From Caenorhabditis remanei (lineage: Eukaryota > Nematoda > Chromadorea > Rhabditida > Rhabditidae), in assembly GCF_010183535.1 (NCBI RefSeq), contig NW_026526001.1, positions 62,001 through 126,000 on the forward strand: a stretch of DNA of 64,000 nucleotides, read 5' to 3'. Position numbers and translations under genes: made by a program. Shown here in pieces: positions 11,140 to 22,737 of the stretch. Below the pieces are notes generated by a model. The model made no database searches, was not told the DNA's origin, and saw nothing but the letters and a program-made list of their open reading frames with translations. Within the stretch, counting starts at the first letter, position 1. Each line of letters begins with the position of its first letter.

Positions 11140-11960
11140 TGTCGCAGTGGGGCAGACTTGCAACCTTCTTTGTAACCTCTTACTGCACGCACAGGTAGAC
11201 TCACTGAGAACACATCTGCAGACAGAGATTTAGACAGCGAAACATACAAAAAGGGGCATTCCTCCTTCTCATCATTTTGTCTAAAGGTTTTCGGGAAGAT
11301 ATGGGACATCAGGGTGAACCGACACACAGACAGAAAACAACGAAAAACACAACAAGGCGTATTCGTCCTTCTCACCATTTTGCCTAACCAGTTTGGAGGT
11401 GTGGCAACCGATTTATGAACATGGTTATTTTTTCGACTACGCGGAGTTCATTTCTGAAGTCAAAACTAGCTGAATGTCTCTTCGAGTCGAGTTATGAGCT
11501 TTCAAACTTTTCAAATGGTCTAGATTTTTCACATGAAATTCCGAACCGGCCGCATATATGCCACCCCGTGGTTTCATATGTGTTTCCGAGCGGTTCCTGT
11601 GCTCGTACGTTGAAAAATAAGAACATCTTTATATATTTACCGATTTAGAATTTCACGTGAAAAGCCTAAACCATATAAAATGTTTAAAATCTCGTAACTC
11701 GGCTCGCAGAGACATTAAGCCGGTTTTGATGGCAAAAGTGTCAAAAGTGCCTTTGATGAATTTCATAGATAATTTGAAAACCGCGCCTCCAAAGATTTCC
11801 TCTGTGAAGCTTTCCGTGAAATAATGGGATATCAGGATAAACCAACACACAGATAGACTCATTGAGAACGCAACTGCTAACAGAGATTTTCAGAAAGAGT
11901 TGATTCCGAAGATTTTTCATCCGAAGATTTTTCATGCTTCTAGACCCTGAAAAAATAAAT
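11140..11960. repeat. Dispersed repeat, two adjacent pieces
   Basis: Two pieces (about 11190-11380 and 11810-11930) carry the same minus-strand phrases: ...AATGATGAGAAGGA, CTAAATCTCTGTC..., TCTCAGTGAGTC and GTGTCGGTTCA. The family recurs at about 18470-18660. In each case the phrases suggest a short non-coding element and no conserved reading frame. The boundaries are approximate. Confidence 0.5.
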
Positions 11961-12844
11961 TTCGGCGGAGAGAAACACTGCAGTCCTCACATTACTACTA
12001 ACCGCCATGCAACTCCATCGATTTTTTTTCATTTTTTATTTCATTATTGTTTCTGGTTGTTTTAGGCTAAATAAATGTACCGTATTACTTATAATAACTC
12101 TACCGCGGGACAGGTGGCAATTAATCTTCTCACTATCAGTGGAGATATAGAATTCAAAAAAAGAGGCAAAATGAAAAAAAGGCCCTGTCAGAATCAAGAA
12201 ATAGCAATTCGCGCAACAATGAATCTATTTCATGGACCGCCCAGTCCTCATAGGGCTCTTACAAAAAATTGTCAACTACAAAAGAAGGTCTTTGTTTGAT
12301 CTACAATTTTTACAAAAATTCCTTGCTTCCGCCGGGTGAATACTACTGTGTAGAGCTAGAGTTTGAATTTTTCTCTCCATCATGTAGAGTGTTGCTTTCC
12401 AAGACCTGAATCCTGTTTCGGAAGTTTTTCATTTAAAATTCCGTTAAAATTTTCAAAGGCAACTTCAAAGAAATAAATTTGAACACAAAGTTTTGCAAAA
12501 TAAATGGTTCAATGATAATAAATAGTTAAAGGATCAAATAGAATAGGGCTCATATATGAAATGTGAGGCGCGTTGAAAGTGGCGGAACCTGTTCGCCAGA
12601 GGAGGGGACGGTTCTTTAGCAGCATCATCGAGCGAAAGGAGGAAAAATAGCAAAATGGGGAAACGGAGAACATCAAAAAGAAATTGGAAAGAGAGAAAGT
12701 GGAAAGATGGAAAAGGAAATTGAGAAGAGGAGCACTGAAGCGGGCAGAACTTCGTCGCCAAAAAGAAATAGGAAAGAACGAAAGAGAAAAATGTATAGAA
12801 GGCAGACGTGGGGGTTTTAGAAAGGTAATATAAAAATGAATTCC
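11961..12844. other. Intergenic, purine-rich 3' flank
   Basis: No supported gene. The 12620-12830 part is strongly purine-biased (GAAAGAG runs) and is the 3' flank of the SET/chromo gene ending at 12845. Confidence 0.35.
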
Positions 12845-15184
12845 TTAGGATCTGGACTCCCCCTCTTCCATTTGAGCAAGAACGATTTGGTCGAAGAATT
12901 GAACAGCTTTGGTCCCATACCTGAAATTTGTTATTGTTTGTTTGGATTTTTCTAATAACAGATTCTCAGATTTATGAGAACAACTTACTTTCCGTAGACT
13001 GTGGATTCCGGGATTTGTTTTTCGGACCCATCCTGCATTTCACAGTTGAATTGAAGATCTCCATTTTCTTTATTGACCGTCTTGATTTTCTTTACAGCCA
13101 CGTCTCTAGAACGTGCGGGGGATGAGGAAGCTGCAGTTTGAGTTGCTGGGAGTAGCCGTTTCGCAACTTGTTTTGATCTTTCCGCTTTCTATAATTTTTA
13201 ATTCAAAAAAATCTACAAAATTTGATTTCTTACCTTCTCTTTTTCATATCTGCTTACAAGTTCCTGGTAATTCATATTCTTGAGCGGCACCCAAGTGTTT
13301 GAGTCTTCTGGCCATCCCTGAAAATCAGTACTTATTGTTTTTCAAAAAAAAATTGTAGCATTACAACATTTCCAAATTTCAATATACATACCTGCCATTT
13401 CACTTTGTACTCGATTCCTTTTTGTGTAGTACGCTTGCCGACGATTCTCTCCACGGCGTACTCGTTGTCGCCAGCCTGAACTTGATCGATTAATTAACTT
13501 TAATCAATTAAAAACTGTTCACTCACGTTATTTTTTGAAGAATTTCTGTTGGTTGGAGCATGATTTCTGCGTGCATTCGCACCAGCTCTCTGCTGAGCTT
13601 CAACATGTGCAACTCCTCTCCGCCCAGCTGCACCACGTTCATCAGCAGCCAATTGTTCGTTTCTTGGTTGACGAACGCCAGTCTGAAAATAAAAGTGGGT
13701 AAATTGTTAGTTTTAAGTTTTTCGCGTCGTGAAAGTTCCGGAAAATTTGATGACAAAATTCTGTTTTAATTACCAGTGTTTCCCAATTGTGATTTCTTTT
13801 TTCGTGGCATCTTACACAATCTTTTTCCAGAAAAACTTACATTTGAACTTGTCGATGACAAATGAACATTATTCAGCGGAGACACGGCTCTCGGCGGCTC
13901 ATCGACCTCTTCTTGGTTGCCAGAAGTGGAATCGTCCATGCCCTCATCTGACTCAGCAACTTGGGGTGCTCGATCTGAGGCCTCACCGTCATCAAGTTGG
14001 TCGTTGGGGAGGATCGGCAAAGCCTGAAGATGCCTCTCGAGTGGCGTATCCTTCTTCGCCATTCGCTGCAGCGGAATCTCGATTGGATTCTGGAGAAAAA
14101 TTGAATTCGATTAATTGTTTTTGAAGTATTTCAATGTTTTTTAAAAACGAGCTCTCATAAATAGCAAAAACTCACTTGTTCATTTTCACATCTTTTTTTC
14201 TGAGGTGGAGGGAGGAGCGCTTCAGACGGTGGAGATTCTGGTGCTTCCGGCGAGGAACGAGCTGAGCTCTCGGATGATGAGTTGGATACGACCACTTCTT
14301 CGACGACCAGTGGCTGATTTGGGGCCAGTGCAACAATAGTTTCTTCTTCCCCCGACTCGGTCAAAGGGACCGTTAAAGAATAAGCAGCCTGTAAAACAAA
14401 TAAATACAATACCACTAAAACGATAAACAAAATGATTACCGGGTTCTCATTCTGCGCCTTTCTCAAAAGTCTCTTTTGTTCCATTGGGCAGTTGTCTGGG
14501 TTCTTTTCATGCTCGGCACATTTCAATTGGTGGCGCGATCCAAGGCAATCCGGTTCGTGAGCCAAGGTCACTTCATCTCCTCCGTTCAGAGGTTTTAGTG
14601 CTTCGACTACCAGGTGAAGCTCAGTTCCAAAGTGATGAACTAGCTGGCAAGTCGGCTGGCACGATCGGCGAATGAACATCCCGATGGTATATTTCATTCA
14701 AACCGCCATGCAAATTGATTCGTTGTCTCCTTCACATTGGATCCCTTGATAGAGGTGGTGGGAAGTTCCACACGTCATATCCGCTCTGCCTTTGACTTCC
14801 GAATCAAGAAACACCTTTCCTGTCATCTCCAGAACCCATTCGCCGGTTCCAATATGTTTACTGGCCGTGACTCCAAGTTTCTTATTCTCTTCATCGAAGA
14901 ATGTGGTCTTCTTCTCGCTCCGGAGAGTCAAGATCTTCTTCCGATCCTCTTCCGATCTTTCGGCGACGATCAGATCGTGGAGGAATCCTCTCACAAGTGG
15001 AGTGTAGGTGTTGATGGCGTTTTTGATGACCGTGTATTGTGCGCTCCGCTCCTCAGTGTTCCTAATCTGAAATTGGATTGGAAAATGACTAGATGGAATG
15101 GTAGTTTTGAAAACTAACCGTGCGAATTCTCACTTTTCCACTTTTTGAGATGTAGGTGTTGTGCTGCATCTTGTTGAACGACAT
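12845..15184 (-). CDS. SET + chromodomain + chromoshadow-like protein with internal TGA
   Basis: Nine exons join in phase: 15184-15119, 15066-14440, 14388-14176, 14089-13841, 13682-13527, 13475-13392, 13317-13234, 13188-12989, 12920-12845 (1755 nt). A TTTTCAG acceptor lies about 35 nt before the ATG. Exon 2 encodes a SET domain of the MLL5/UpSET/SET-26 type: LGVTASKHIGTGEWVLEM, FIRRSCQPTC, then a post-SET-like end (LKCAEHEKNPDNCP). Exons 3-5 are an acidic/Ser and then basic linker. Exons 6-7 encode an HP1-like chromodomain (EYAVERIVGKRTTQKGIEYK, then VKWQGWPEDSNTWVPLKNM). The last two exons resemble a chromoshadow domain (STVYGKYGTKAVQFFDQIVL). SET domains of this class are often catalytically weak chromatin factors; the chromodomain suggests methyl-histone binding. 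An in-frame TGA at 14700-14698 interrupts the SET core, four residues after ESICMAV's alanine region. It lies inside a possible 60-nt GT-AG intron (14703-14644) that would also remove FIRRSC. The alternatives are a pseudogene, a sequence error, or two adjacent genes. Confidence 0.65.
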
Positions 15185-15914
15185 CTTTCGTTGAATTCGT
15201 GAAGAATTGTAAGTTCTGAAAATTAGACAATTCCACTTTTTTTAAAGAAGGGGAGCAACAAAACCGCACAAATTGAACTTGCGAAGGATTGACACGGAAA
15301 ATAAAAAATGTGTGAGAGAAATAGACGGCAGAAAAAAACAAAGGAGAAAGTGAGATAACAATTGCGTTGAAGAGAAACGGACAACCATTTTTTCTAATGC
15401 ACTTTGGTTGTTGATTTTTTCTCAAATAGACAGAAAATTGAAGTTTTTTTGCAAAAGAAAGTGCAAAAGTAGGTTCAACTACAAAAAATATCAAATTGTT
15501 GGTTATTCTTCGGAAGTTCAGCAATACGATTTTTATAAAATAGCAAATGTTAGAACTACGCAAGAAGAAAACAAAAGTAGAAATTTAAAAAAGAATCGAA
15601 CAATCAATTTGGGTGCTATCGGGAAAGTGGTGGTGTGTTCAGTGTTCCTTTTTTAGACCCTCTCTTTCTCTATCTCTCCTTTTGCCAGACTACGTATTTA
15701 TGTGTACATACTCCTGTCTCCTAGGGCGTAAGAATTTCATCTTCAACCTTTCTTCCCGCTAGCTTAGGGCAAAGTGTCATCAATTTTCAACAAAACAGCA
15801 AAAAAAGAATCAAATTAAATGGGAACGTAGTATTTTTCGAGTTTTCCACCCACAAAATCGTTACAATTAAATTTGAAACTGTGCCCTGAGTTCGCGAAAT
15901 AAAGGCTGGAGGCG
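15185..15914. other. 5' flank of the SET/chromo gene
   Basis: No supported gene. The sequence next to the start holds a TTTTCAG acceptor at about 15218-15222, and further upstream an AT-rich promoter region with pyrimidine tracts near 15655-15700. Confidence 0.35.
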
Positions 15915-16515
15915 AGTGGGTGTTTAACACCAGAAGCATTCGCGAACCGTTGAAAAATGTCGAAAATTTCTTATTGCGAAGTAACTTGTTTTTCAGTATT
16001 ACAAATGGTTCTAAACATTTGAAAATCTTAGCAAAAATTTGTTACTTCGATGAGCAACACTTTGAATTACACTATAGAAAATAACTTTTTGTGGTAAAAG
16101 CATGAATTTTTTCAAATTTTGTGAACTAATAAGCTTGTGTTAGTTTTGAGACACTAAAAACTAGAAACGATGGGCGTTCAAATGCAAAAAAAGATAAAAA
16201 TGGAGGAAATGTGGGGGAATGTGAGCAGAGAGAGAGCGAGAGAAGACACAGAATGATGGATTTTATGATAAAGATGATTGACAGTTTAATGGTTTGTTTG
16301 TTCTCATTGCAATATATTGAGGTATTTATTTGAGGAGTTTTTTGTTAATATAAAGATGTGCATACTGTTAATACTGAGATTCTCCTAAACTCCGACCAAC
16401 TTTAAAATGCGCTTAAACTGAAAAACGAACAAGATAGTTTGCGTCTTCTGAAATAAAAGAACGGAAACTCAAATTTTTTGAACAAAAAAATATTTAGCAG
16501 ACTTCGAAAAGCACT
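15915..16515. repeat. Dispersed repeat family A, copy 1
   Basis: A block of about 600 bp contains GAACCGTTGAAAAATGTC, GGAGGAAATGTGGGGGAATG, GAGTTTTTTGTTAATATAAA and ACTCCGACCAACTTTAAAAT in that order. The same order is found at about 16660-17215 and, shortened, at about 22738-23060. It has no conserved reading frame and is probably a non-autonomous mobile element. Confidence 0.65.
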
Positions 16516-16659
16516 CCGTGGCTCTAAAACTTGCGCTTTTTTGAAAATCGTATGTCTGAACTTTCGAAAACCTTTATTCCCGCAAGTTCAAATTTCAACA
16601 AAAACCCAGAGAAAAGACAAAAATATCTAATTTGATCAATGGGAAAATGGTTAACGTAA

Positions 16660-17215
16660 ATGAAATTCGGTGAGCCGTTGAAAAATGTCAAAAAAAAATT
16701 TTATCTGATAAATAGGACTTCAATAAATTTACTTTTACAAACAGTTATAAAAATTTGAACATCTCAGCAGAAATTCGTTACTTTGATGAACGTTAGTTTG
16801 AGAGACTCTACTATAGACGGTGGACGTTCAAATGCAAAACGAGGAGAAAATAGAGAAAGTGTGGGGGAATATGAGCAGTGAGAGAAAAGACACAGAATCA
16901 TAAACCATATAGTGAAGATGGTGAACGGTTTTATGGTTTGTTTCTTCACCCTGCAATACACTGAGGTTTTTATTTGGCCAGTTTTTTGTTAGTATAAAGA
17001 TGAACATACAGATATTACAAAGATTCTTCTCAACTACAAACAACTTTAAAATGCATTAGTGCTGAAAAACAATTGGAAAAGTTTAATGTAAGAACATCAA
17101 AATGAAAGAGAGGAAACTCAAATTTTTTAGAAGAAGAAAAGTTTAGCAAACATCGTGAGGCGTAAAATTGAAAATAATCGCTTCGTCGGTTGGCGTGGTG
17201 ATAAATTTGAACTTT
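16660..17215. repeat. Dispersed repeat family A, copy 2
   Basis: This is the same motif order as copy 1 in direct orientation, about 750 bp away. It begins at GAGCCGTTGAAAAATGTC and runs past CGCTTCGTCGGTTGGCG. The two copies differ by many substitutions and indels, so the duplication is old. Confidence 0.65.
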
Positions 17216-18469
17216 GCTAAGCGGCAAGTGGTATTTCGTGCATTTATTGTATTTTTTAAGCGCGGAGAATATGTACACGCAACGCACTCATAACAAAAAC
17301 TCATTAAAAAAAACGCTGATACTTAACATACACAGAAGGTTGGAGTGATTGCTTATAAGTGAAGTTTTTTAGCACTTCGCTTTCTTTTTTGGTACAATAC
17401 ATCCAGACAAGTGCTGGTAAAAAGAAATTATTTATTGAAGACATTTTTTCAAATAAACTTTGTAAAAAATACTTTGTATAGAACAAAAACACGATGAAAA
17501 TTAGGCGGAGATGGAAAAGCCGTAACCTGAGGAAAACATTTTTCAATTCGGGGCAGACTTATTTACATTTGAGCTACAAGAAATTGCACACCCAACTGTC
17601 GAGCTTTTTCAGGCAAGCCAAGATTTGTTTTTGACTCTTTTTAGTGCTGTTGAATGGTTCAGGAACCGCACAAATTTCATACAGCCTGCTCCTGGAATTA
17701 TACAAAACCTTTAGAAAAAAAGAGAAAAAATGTATGTCTTCCATTTTGATCTATCTCCCATCCAGAAACTGTGCACCAACATTGCTCAAGTCGGCCACTT
17801 TCTATCCAATTTCGAAATTCTTCTCAATAAGTCTCTTCATTATTTTCGAATCATTCCATTTTCTTCCAGCACTTTTTTAAAGGTTTATTTGTGTTTCTCA
17901 GTTTGTATATTTTTGGTGAAGAAACAATATAGACCACTATGTTCGATCGTTTCATTTGTTATTGTAGTCAATCAATATAGCCCATTTCATGGTGGGAAAT
18001 CGGTCGGGGTACATCTATCAACCAATTCGAATAACACATTCACAGTCATTATCTGAGATTACTTGTCATGAAATGTGGTAATGAATAAAATTTAGTAGTG
18101 GTAATGTGGTAAAATGTGGTGAGCGACTATAATAAAAATAAACCAATCGAACTTATTGTTAATAAAACATTTAAAAAAACAAATTGGATTATGTTATTTA
18201 CAAGAAGGAATTTGGATTTGGAGGGACAAAGGAAATGAGGTACATGATTACTTAAACCATTCCAGATAGGTAATGTAATCAAAAAAATGACTAGAGAAGG
18301 ATCCCGGGTTGAGATGAAGTTACAGGTGCGGAAATATATAACTAGAACAAAAACTTTGCGTTTTTTTTTCAGAACAGAAAAACTGAAAAAATAAGAAAAA
18401 CGTTAATTTTGTGAGTCTTGAAAATGATCTTTTTTGCTCTGAGAAGACACAAACATTTTTCAGACGGAA
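17216..18469. other. Intergenic with one solo repeat terminus
   Basis: No supported gene. At about 18285-18335 there is a solo copy of the terminus of the 3918-4655 inverted-repeat element. The open frames at 17644-18056 have no splice or homology support. Confidence 0.35.
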
Positions 18470-18660
18470 TGATGAAAACGAGGAATCCGTCCTATTATAT
18501 CTATCTTTGCCTGAATCCTGGTTAGCAGTTATGTTCTCAGTGAATCTGTCCGTGTGTCGGTTCATCCAGATGTCCTATTTTTAGAAGGAAACCTTCAGAC
18601 AAAATGATGAGAAGGAAGAATCCGTCAATTTGTGCGTCTCGTCGTCTAAATCTCTTTCAG
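18470..18660. repeat. Dispersed repeat, third copy
   Basis: This carries GTTCTCAGTGAATCTGTCCG, TGTGTCGGTTCATCCAGATG and AAAATGATGAGAAGGAAGAA, matching the pieces at 11190-11380 and 11810-11930 (reverse orientation there). It lies directly upstream of the decayed gene copy starting near 18660. Confidence 0.5.
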
Positions 18661-19016
18661 GAAATGCTCCACCATCACCTTCTGTTCCGGTGATCTGTCG
18701 TCAAGAATCTTTGCTTCCAAGTCGCGAAGAATATGATGTTCCTCTTGTTCACCAATTGGGATTGCTTCAACAAAGAGTTGCAATATTGGATGAAGATGAA
18801 TTTTCCTCAGCTCGCTCAACACTTCCCGAGGTAAGAGCCCCAACTATGGGAGATGCGAGTGCTCTGTTGGAACAAGTTACGGATTCTAAACTTCTTTTCA
18901 TGGCAAGCCAAGGTTTGGATGTCATCTTCGACAATTTTGGTAATTTTGAAGTCCTTCAAATCGCCTTTAATTCCAAGGTCGTTTTCGCTTTAAGAAATTT
19001 TTGTAAAGAATGAAAC
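18660..19016 (+). pseudogene. Partial copy of the 33864-44622 gene
   Basis: The plus-strand frame from APPSPSVPVICRQESLL through SSARSTLPEVRAPTMGDASA to QGLDVIFDNFGNFEV matches exon 5 of the gene ending at 44622 (APPSPPIPVVCRQEFLP, SSARFSLPEVRAPTMEDAS, QGLDLIFDNFGYFEV). It starts abruptly after a repeat. It lacks 48 nt (16 codons) present in the other copy between LLFM and ASQGLD. It ends where the Trp codon of KEWAANK is replaced by TGA. This is a truncated duplicate that probably no longer encodes protein, though the frame upstream of the TGA is still open. Confidence 0.75.
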
Positions 19017-20309
19017 GGCAAACACCATCAGTTCCTCTTCTTGGTGAGCATCCCAGCTTCTAGAGGACTTCGGAAAAATTGGGATTCGCTACCAGCTTGA
19101 AAAGACGAAGTGTCCGGTGGCAAAACGTCCGGTGGCGAAATCTCCCGGAGCCAAGAATTTGAAATTTTGGAATCAAGTTAGTAAGGAAATTATAGTTCCA
19201 ATTTCTTCTTTTTCTTTTTTATTGTTTCTCCTACCTTAAATGTGTTGACCCCGTCCTACTCGTTCTTCGGTAATCTCCTCTGTGTTTGTCCTCCATTTAC
19301 TACTCCTTCCCAACATCTGTCACATCTACTATTGATTCCTTAGACTTGCACAACAGTGTATCTTATTAGTTCTTGATCTTCTTCTACATTTGTCCAGGAC
19401 CCGTCCTGCCTCAACGTTTTCATCTTTCTTCCTATTTTAATCACAATTTTAGTTTATTTCCCACTTACCATTGTTGGTTTCTGTAGGTAATTGAACCTAT
19501 CTCTTGACAATGGTCGAAAGACCGAAATATTAAGATTTTTTCATGAATTATTCCATCATGCTCAGTACTGGAAATAAAATCAATGCGTCAACCAAGAAGT
19601 ATCATCTTCTTAAAATTGATCACTACAAAAATTACAAAAAAGAAATTGTTTACTACATGTACACTTTGATTCAACCAGACGGTGAATTATTGAAGAGTAG
19701 CAAGATGAAAGACATTTGGAAAGAGTTCACTGTGCAATTGAGTACATTTTAACAAGTTTGGCTCAATAAAACTGCCGATTCAGTTAAACAAAAAAACAAT
19801 TAGGAAATGGGCAATTAGGAAAAAAAATTGACCCGTTTCCATTTTTCGCTGTGTTTTGCGGGCTATGCAAATGTTTCTTTCACTGCGCAATTAGCATATA
19901 ATAAATTTAGAATATAATATTTGCTTCCCTTTTTTTAAATTTGCAATAATACAGCAATTCATTCGAAAATTTAAAAAATTGACAATTAAAAAAAAAATAA
20001 TTTTGCTCCGAAATTATGAATATTTCATTTGCTTTGTTTATGAATATAAAAAACACTTTAATTCTTTCCTCAACACTTGCTTATTTATGCTACTTGGCGT
20101 ATCTAGTGTGCAAGTGCGCTCTCCTCGCACTTATACTAATCCCTCGCTCAATACTCTTTTTTCGACCGGCAATGATTGTCTCTGGTGTCTCCCCTCTGTT
20201 TGTTATTGATTGTTTTGCTTTTATGGTTTTTCATCGTTTTAATTGACTTTTCCTTCGTTTTTTGGATATTTGCTCACGTTTTTCTTAAAACTCGGTTTTG
20301 CAGGTGACA
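19017..20309. other. Mostly non-coding; one short uncertain ORF
   Basis: Pyrimidine-rich at 19200-19470. The plus-strand 69-aa ORF at 19543-19752 (MNYSIMLSTGNKINAST..., ending KDIWKEFTVQLSTF) has reasonable amino-acid composition. It has no homologue I recognise and no acceptor before its ATG, so I do not call it a gene. The end of this stretch is the 5' flank of the gene starting at 20310, whose ATG follows GGTTTTGCAG by six bases. Confidence 0.3.
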
Positions 20310-21968
20310 ATGACGAAATCATTTCGCAAAAACAGCCACACCATATGGAATATCATAAAAGCGCCCAATATGATCATAGATAAAAATTTCAAAAATCCAA
20401 AATCCTTGGTAAGTGTTTAAGGCTTCAACTTTAGTGCTAATTGATAAGCAAATTACACGTTGATTCTAACAACTTGAAAACATTTATAGACTCGATGGGT
20501 GGCGACGTGTAACAAAACGACTCTATTGTTCCCAAGTGCGTACGCATTGCCAGACGACATCCGGGGAAAACACTCGATCCAACACTACCTCATTGACGAC
20601 GACGACTTCTTAGCAATCAAATACCTGACAGAAGACACACCGGGATTCCAATGGACAGAAGAGTCCGTTCAGAACTTTGCTACTCTTGAAAACTTCATTA
20701 AATTCGTCGCAACGGTAAGAAGATGTGGAAGTGATGAATATAAAAAACTTTTTTCCCAGATTCCCGGAAATGATCAAAAAAAGAAAATATACGTGCGCAC
20801 AATTCCAGCTCTGCCAATGGGTGACTTTGGAGCAACTGATGTACGAGTATTCATTGATGAAGTAGCAATGGTTATCCCGCTTTTGAGAGAACAACAGGGA
20901 GATACGTTCAATAAGCCACATGGTTAGTTCAAGAATCTAAATAATAATATTATGTTGTTATACATTTAATTCTTCATTAGAGTTCACACACAATGTCCTG
21001 ATTTCAGAACATTGTGATAAAATCCAGGAGAAATTGAAGTTAGCTGACCAAGGCTATTACGCTACCATTCCACTGGAAAAATTCGAGAAGTTGCTTGAGG
21101 TGTACGATATCGACAAGTCATTGGTTACGGTAGGATTTTTTTTCTCAACTGTTAAATTAGCAATGGGTTAATTACAGCTAGTCGATGACCCAAACTGGTT
21201 GATGGGATGCGTGTCGTTTGTGAACACTGGTGTCCACTTCAAAATGCTCAGTGTTAGCGGGGATGTGATCTGCAGCAAGGAACAAGCGGCACTTTATATG
21301 TTCCAGACTTTGGTCTGCGGTGTGGATTGGCATGGTGTCGAGTTTGGCCCCAGACTGGAAATTTTGCAAACAATTCATGCATTTGCAAACTGCCAAAAAG
21401 TGAGAATTCAAAAAAAAAATTATAAATTCATGTTTTCTTCTTCCAGGGTCTATACGTGATGTACGACCCAGTTGTGAAACTCATCGTCGATTCCAAAAAG
21501 AAATATGCGGATATCTATAAGAATAAAGGATCAAAACTCAATGTCATGTTTTACAACGAATCACCAGTCACTTTGGTTGACCACAGCGACTATGAGATTC
21601 TCTCCGACATGTTTGGGTTGCCACTCTACACAGCGAAAGACGTCAATCTGGCCCCATACCGTGTTTGGTTCTTGAGAGCACTGCTCATGTTAGGATGGAT
21701 CCATGGATGTGTACAAAGTGACGTCTACTTGGAGATGTACCTTCCTGATATTGCGAGAGCCACCATGGTTGCTCTCATGCCATCAATTCCAGAGGGACAA
21801 CGTCAGTTGATAAAGGACATTACGGTGAGTGACAAAGTTATTGGAAACGAGAAGGAGAAAAACAAAAACCTTTTTCAGAATGAAGTTATCTTTATGGAAA
21901 CGGATCTTATCACTTTCGATGCAGATCAAATAAAAGTACCTGTCCGCAAAGCCGATCGACGCAAATGA
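20310..21968 (+). CDS. Unrecognised 432-aa protein
   Basis: Seven exons (20310-20408, 20490-20714, 20760-20922, 21008-21129, 21178-21399, 21447-21824, 21879-21968) have good GT-AG signals and perfect phase, for 1299 nt. A TTTTGCAG acceptor sits six bases before the ATG. The protein starts basic (MTKSFRKNSHTIWNIIKAP) and has an acidic patch (YLIDDDDFLAIKYL). The middle is mixed alpha/beta with several conserved-looking stretches (YVRTIPALPMGDFG, WLMGCVSFVNTGVHFKML, VCGVDWHGVEFGPRLEIL, APYRVWFLRALLMLGWIHG). It ends basic (KVPVRKADRRK). There is no signal peptide, membrane helix or catalytic motif I can name. Exon quality suggests a living gene, probably nuclear or cytoplasmic. The 45-nt second intron is open in frame, so it could be retained without a stop. 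Confidence 0.75.
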
Positions 21969-22191
21969 ACTGTTGCCTGCCGCAGTCTGCGTTCCAGCTT
22001 CTCCCTGTTATCAAATTTCTCATTATCACGTTTTTTCCAGACTTTTATTTTTACGCACTGACTAGATCTCTTTTGTAAAAGTTCCTCTCAATGTCTGCCA
22101 TTTTTTCTATCAAATTCAACTGTCTCAATTTCAAAAACAAATTATATTGCAAACAGCATCCACTCCATCCAACGCACTATTCAATCCACAA

Positions 22192-22630
22192 CTAGTGAAC
22201 GATCTTTCGGTGAGGTCTCAAGACACATCGTTCTAAGCGTGGAAGATCCATTGCAAATATATGTCTATCGGCGGCGATAGCATGTTGCCAGATGCAGTGT
22301 GTTACTTCTTGCCATGCATCATCCAATCCTCGTACCTGTTTCGGATTTTTGCCTTGAACGGTAAATTCCAGAACACATCGCCAGCCCGAAAGAAAATTAA
22401 AAAAACTAAAAACGACTCTTTGCACTTGAGGAAATTTGGTAGTACCACCCGGAAATACAGATGTATCCACTCTCATGTGAGTTCAAGATCTCTTCCAATT
22501 GCTTCTGGATTGTTGCGATCGGACGTTTGTTCGAAAGCAACACAAATAGACGACACTTGAAACGATTAGATCTTGCACACAACATAGCGGCCACATGGAG
22601 CTTGTCGTGCCCCGTGCTGGCTACCAACAT
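22192..22630 (-). pseudogene. Possible decayed ORF pair, unrecognised
   Basis: Two overlapping minus-strand frames look partly coding. The first (from about 22630) reads MLVASTGHDKLHVAAMLCAR and continues to NSHESGYICISG. The second reads GWRCVLEFTVQGKNPKQVRG and DAWQEVTHCIWQHAIAADRH to a stop at 22192. They could be one gene broken by a frameshift near 22440, or chance. I recognise no family. Confidence 0.25.
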
Positions 22631-22737
22631 CTGAAGATAGATTGTTGAACCTCAGTAAGGATTTGAATTGCTGGTTGATTTTTAGTACATAAAAGTGGCG
22701 CACGTTTTTCGCAAACGCAAACAGCAACAGCAATGTT

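Noticed and set aside
13523..13756. Minus-strand frame through the 13682-13527 exon (LAFVNQETNNW...)
   Set aside because: It is in the wrong phase with the chromodomain exon; the frame starting TGVRQPRNEQ joins both neighbours.
13766..13817. Mini-exon MPRKKKSQLGNT
   Set aside because: It has an ATG and a GTAATT donor, but including it shifts the downstream chromodomain out of frame.
14698..14700. TGA as selenocysteine
   Set aside because: Nothing in SET domains calls for selenocysteine, nematodes use it extremely rarely, and no SECIS-like hairpin was noticed.
20715..20759. Reading through 20499-20927 as one exon
   Set aside because: The 45-nt segment has a GTAAGA donor and TTTTTCCCAG acceptor; it is open in frame but most simply an intron.
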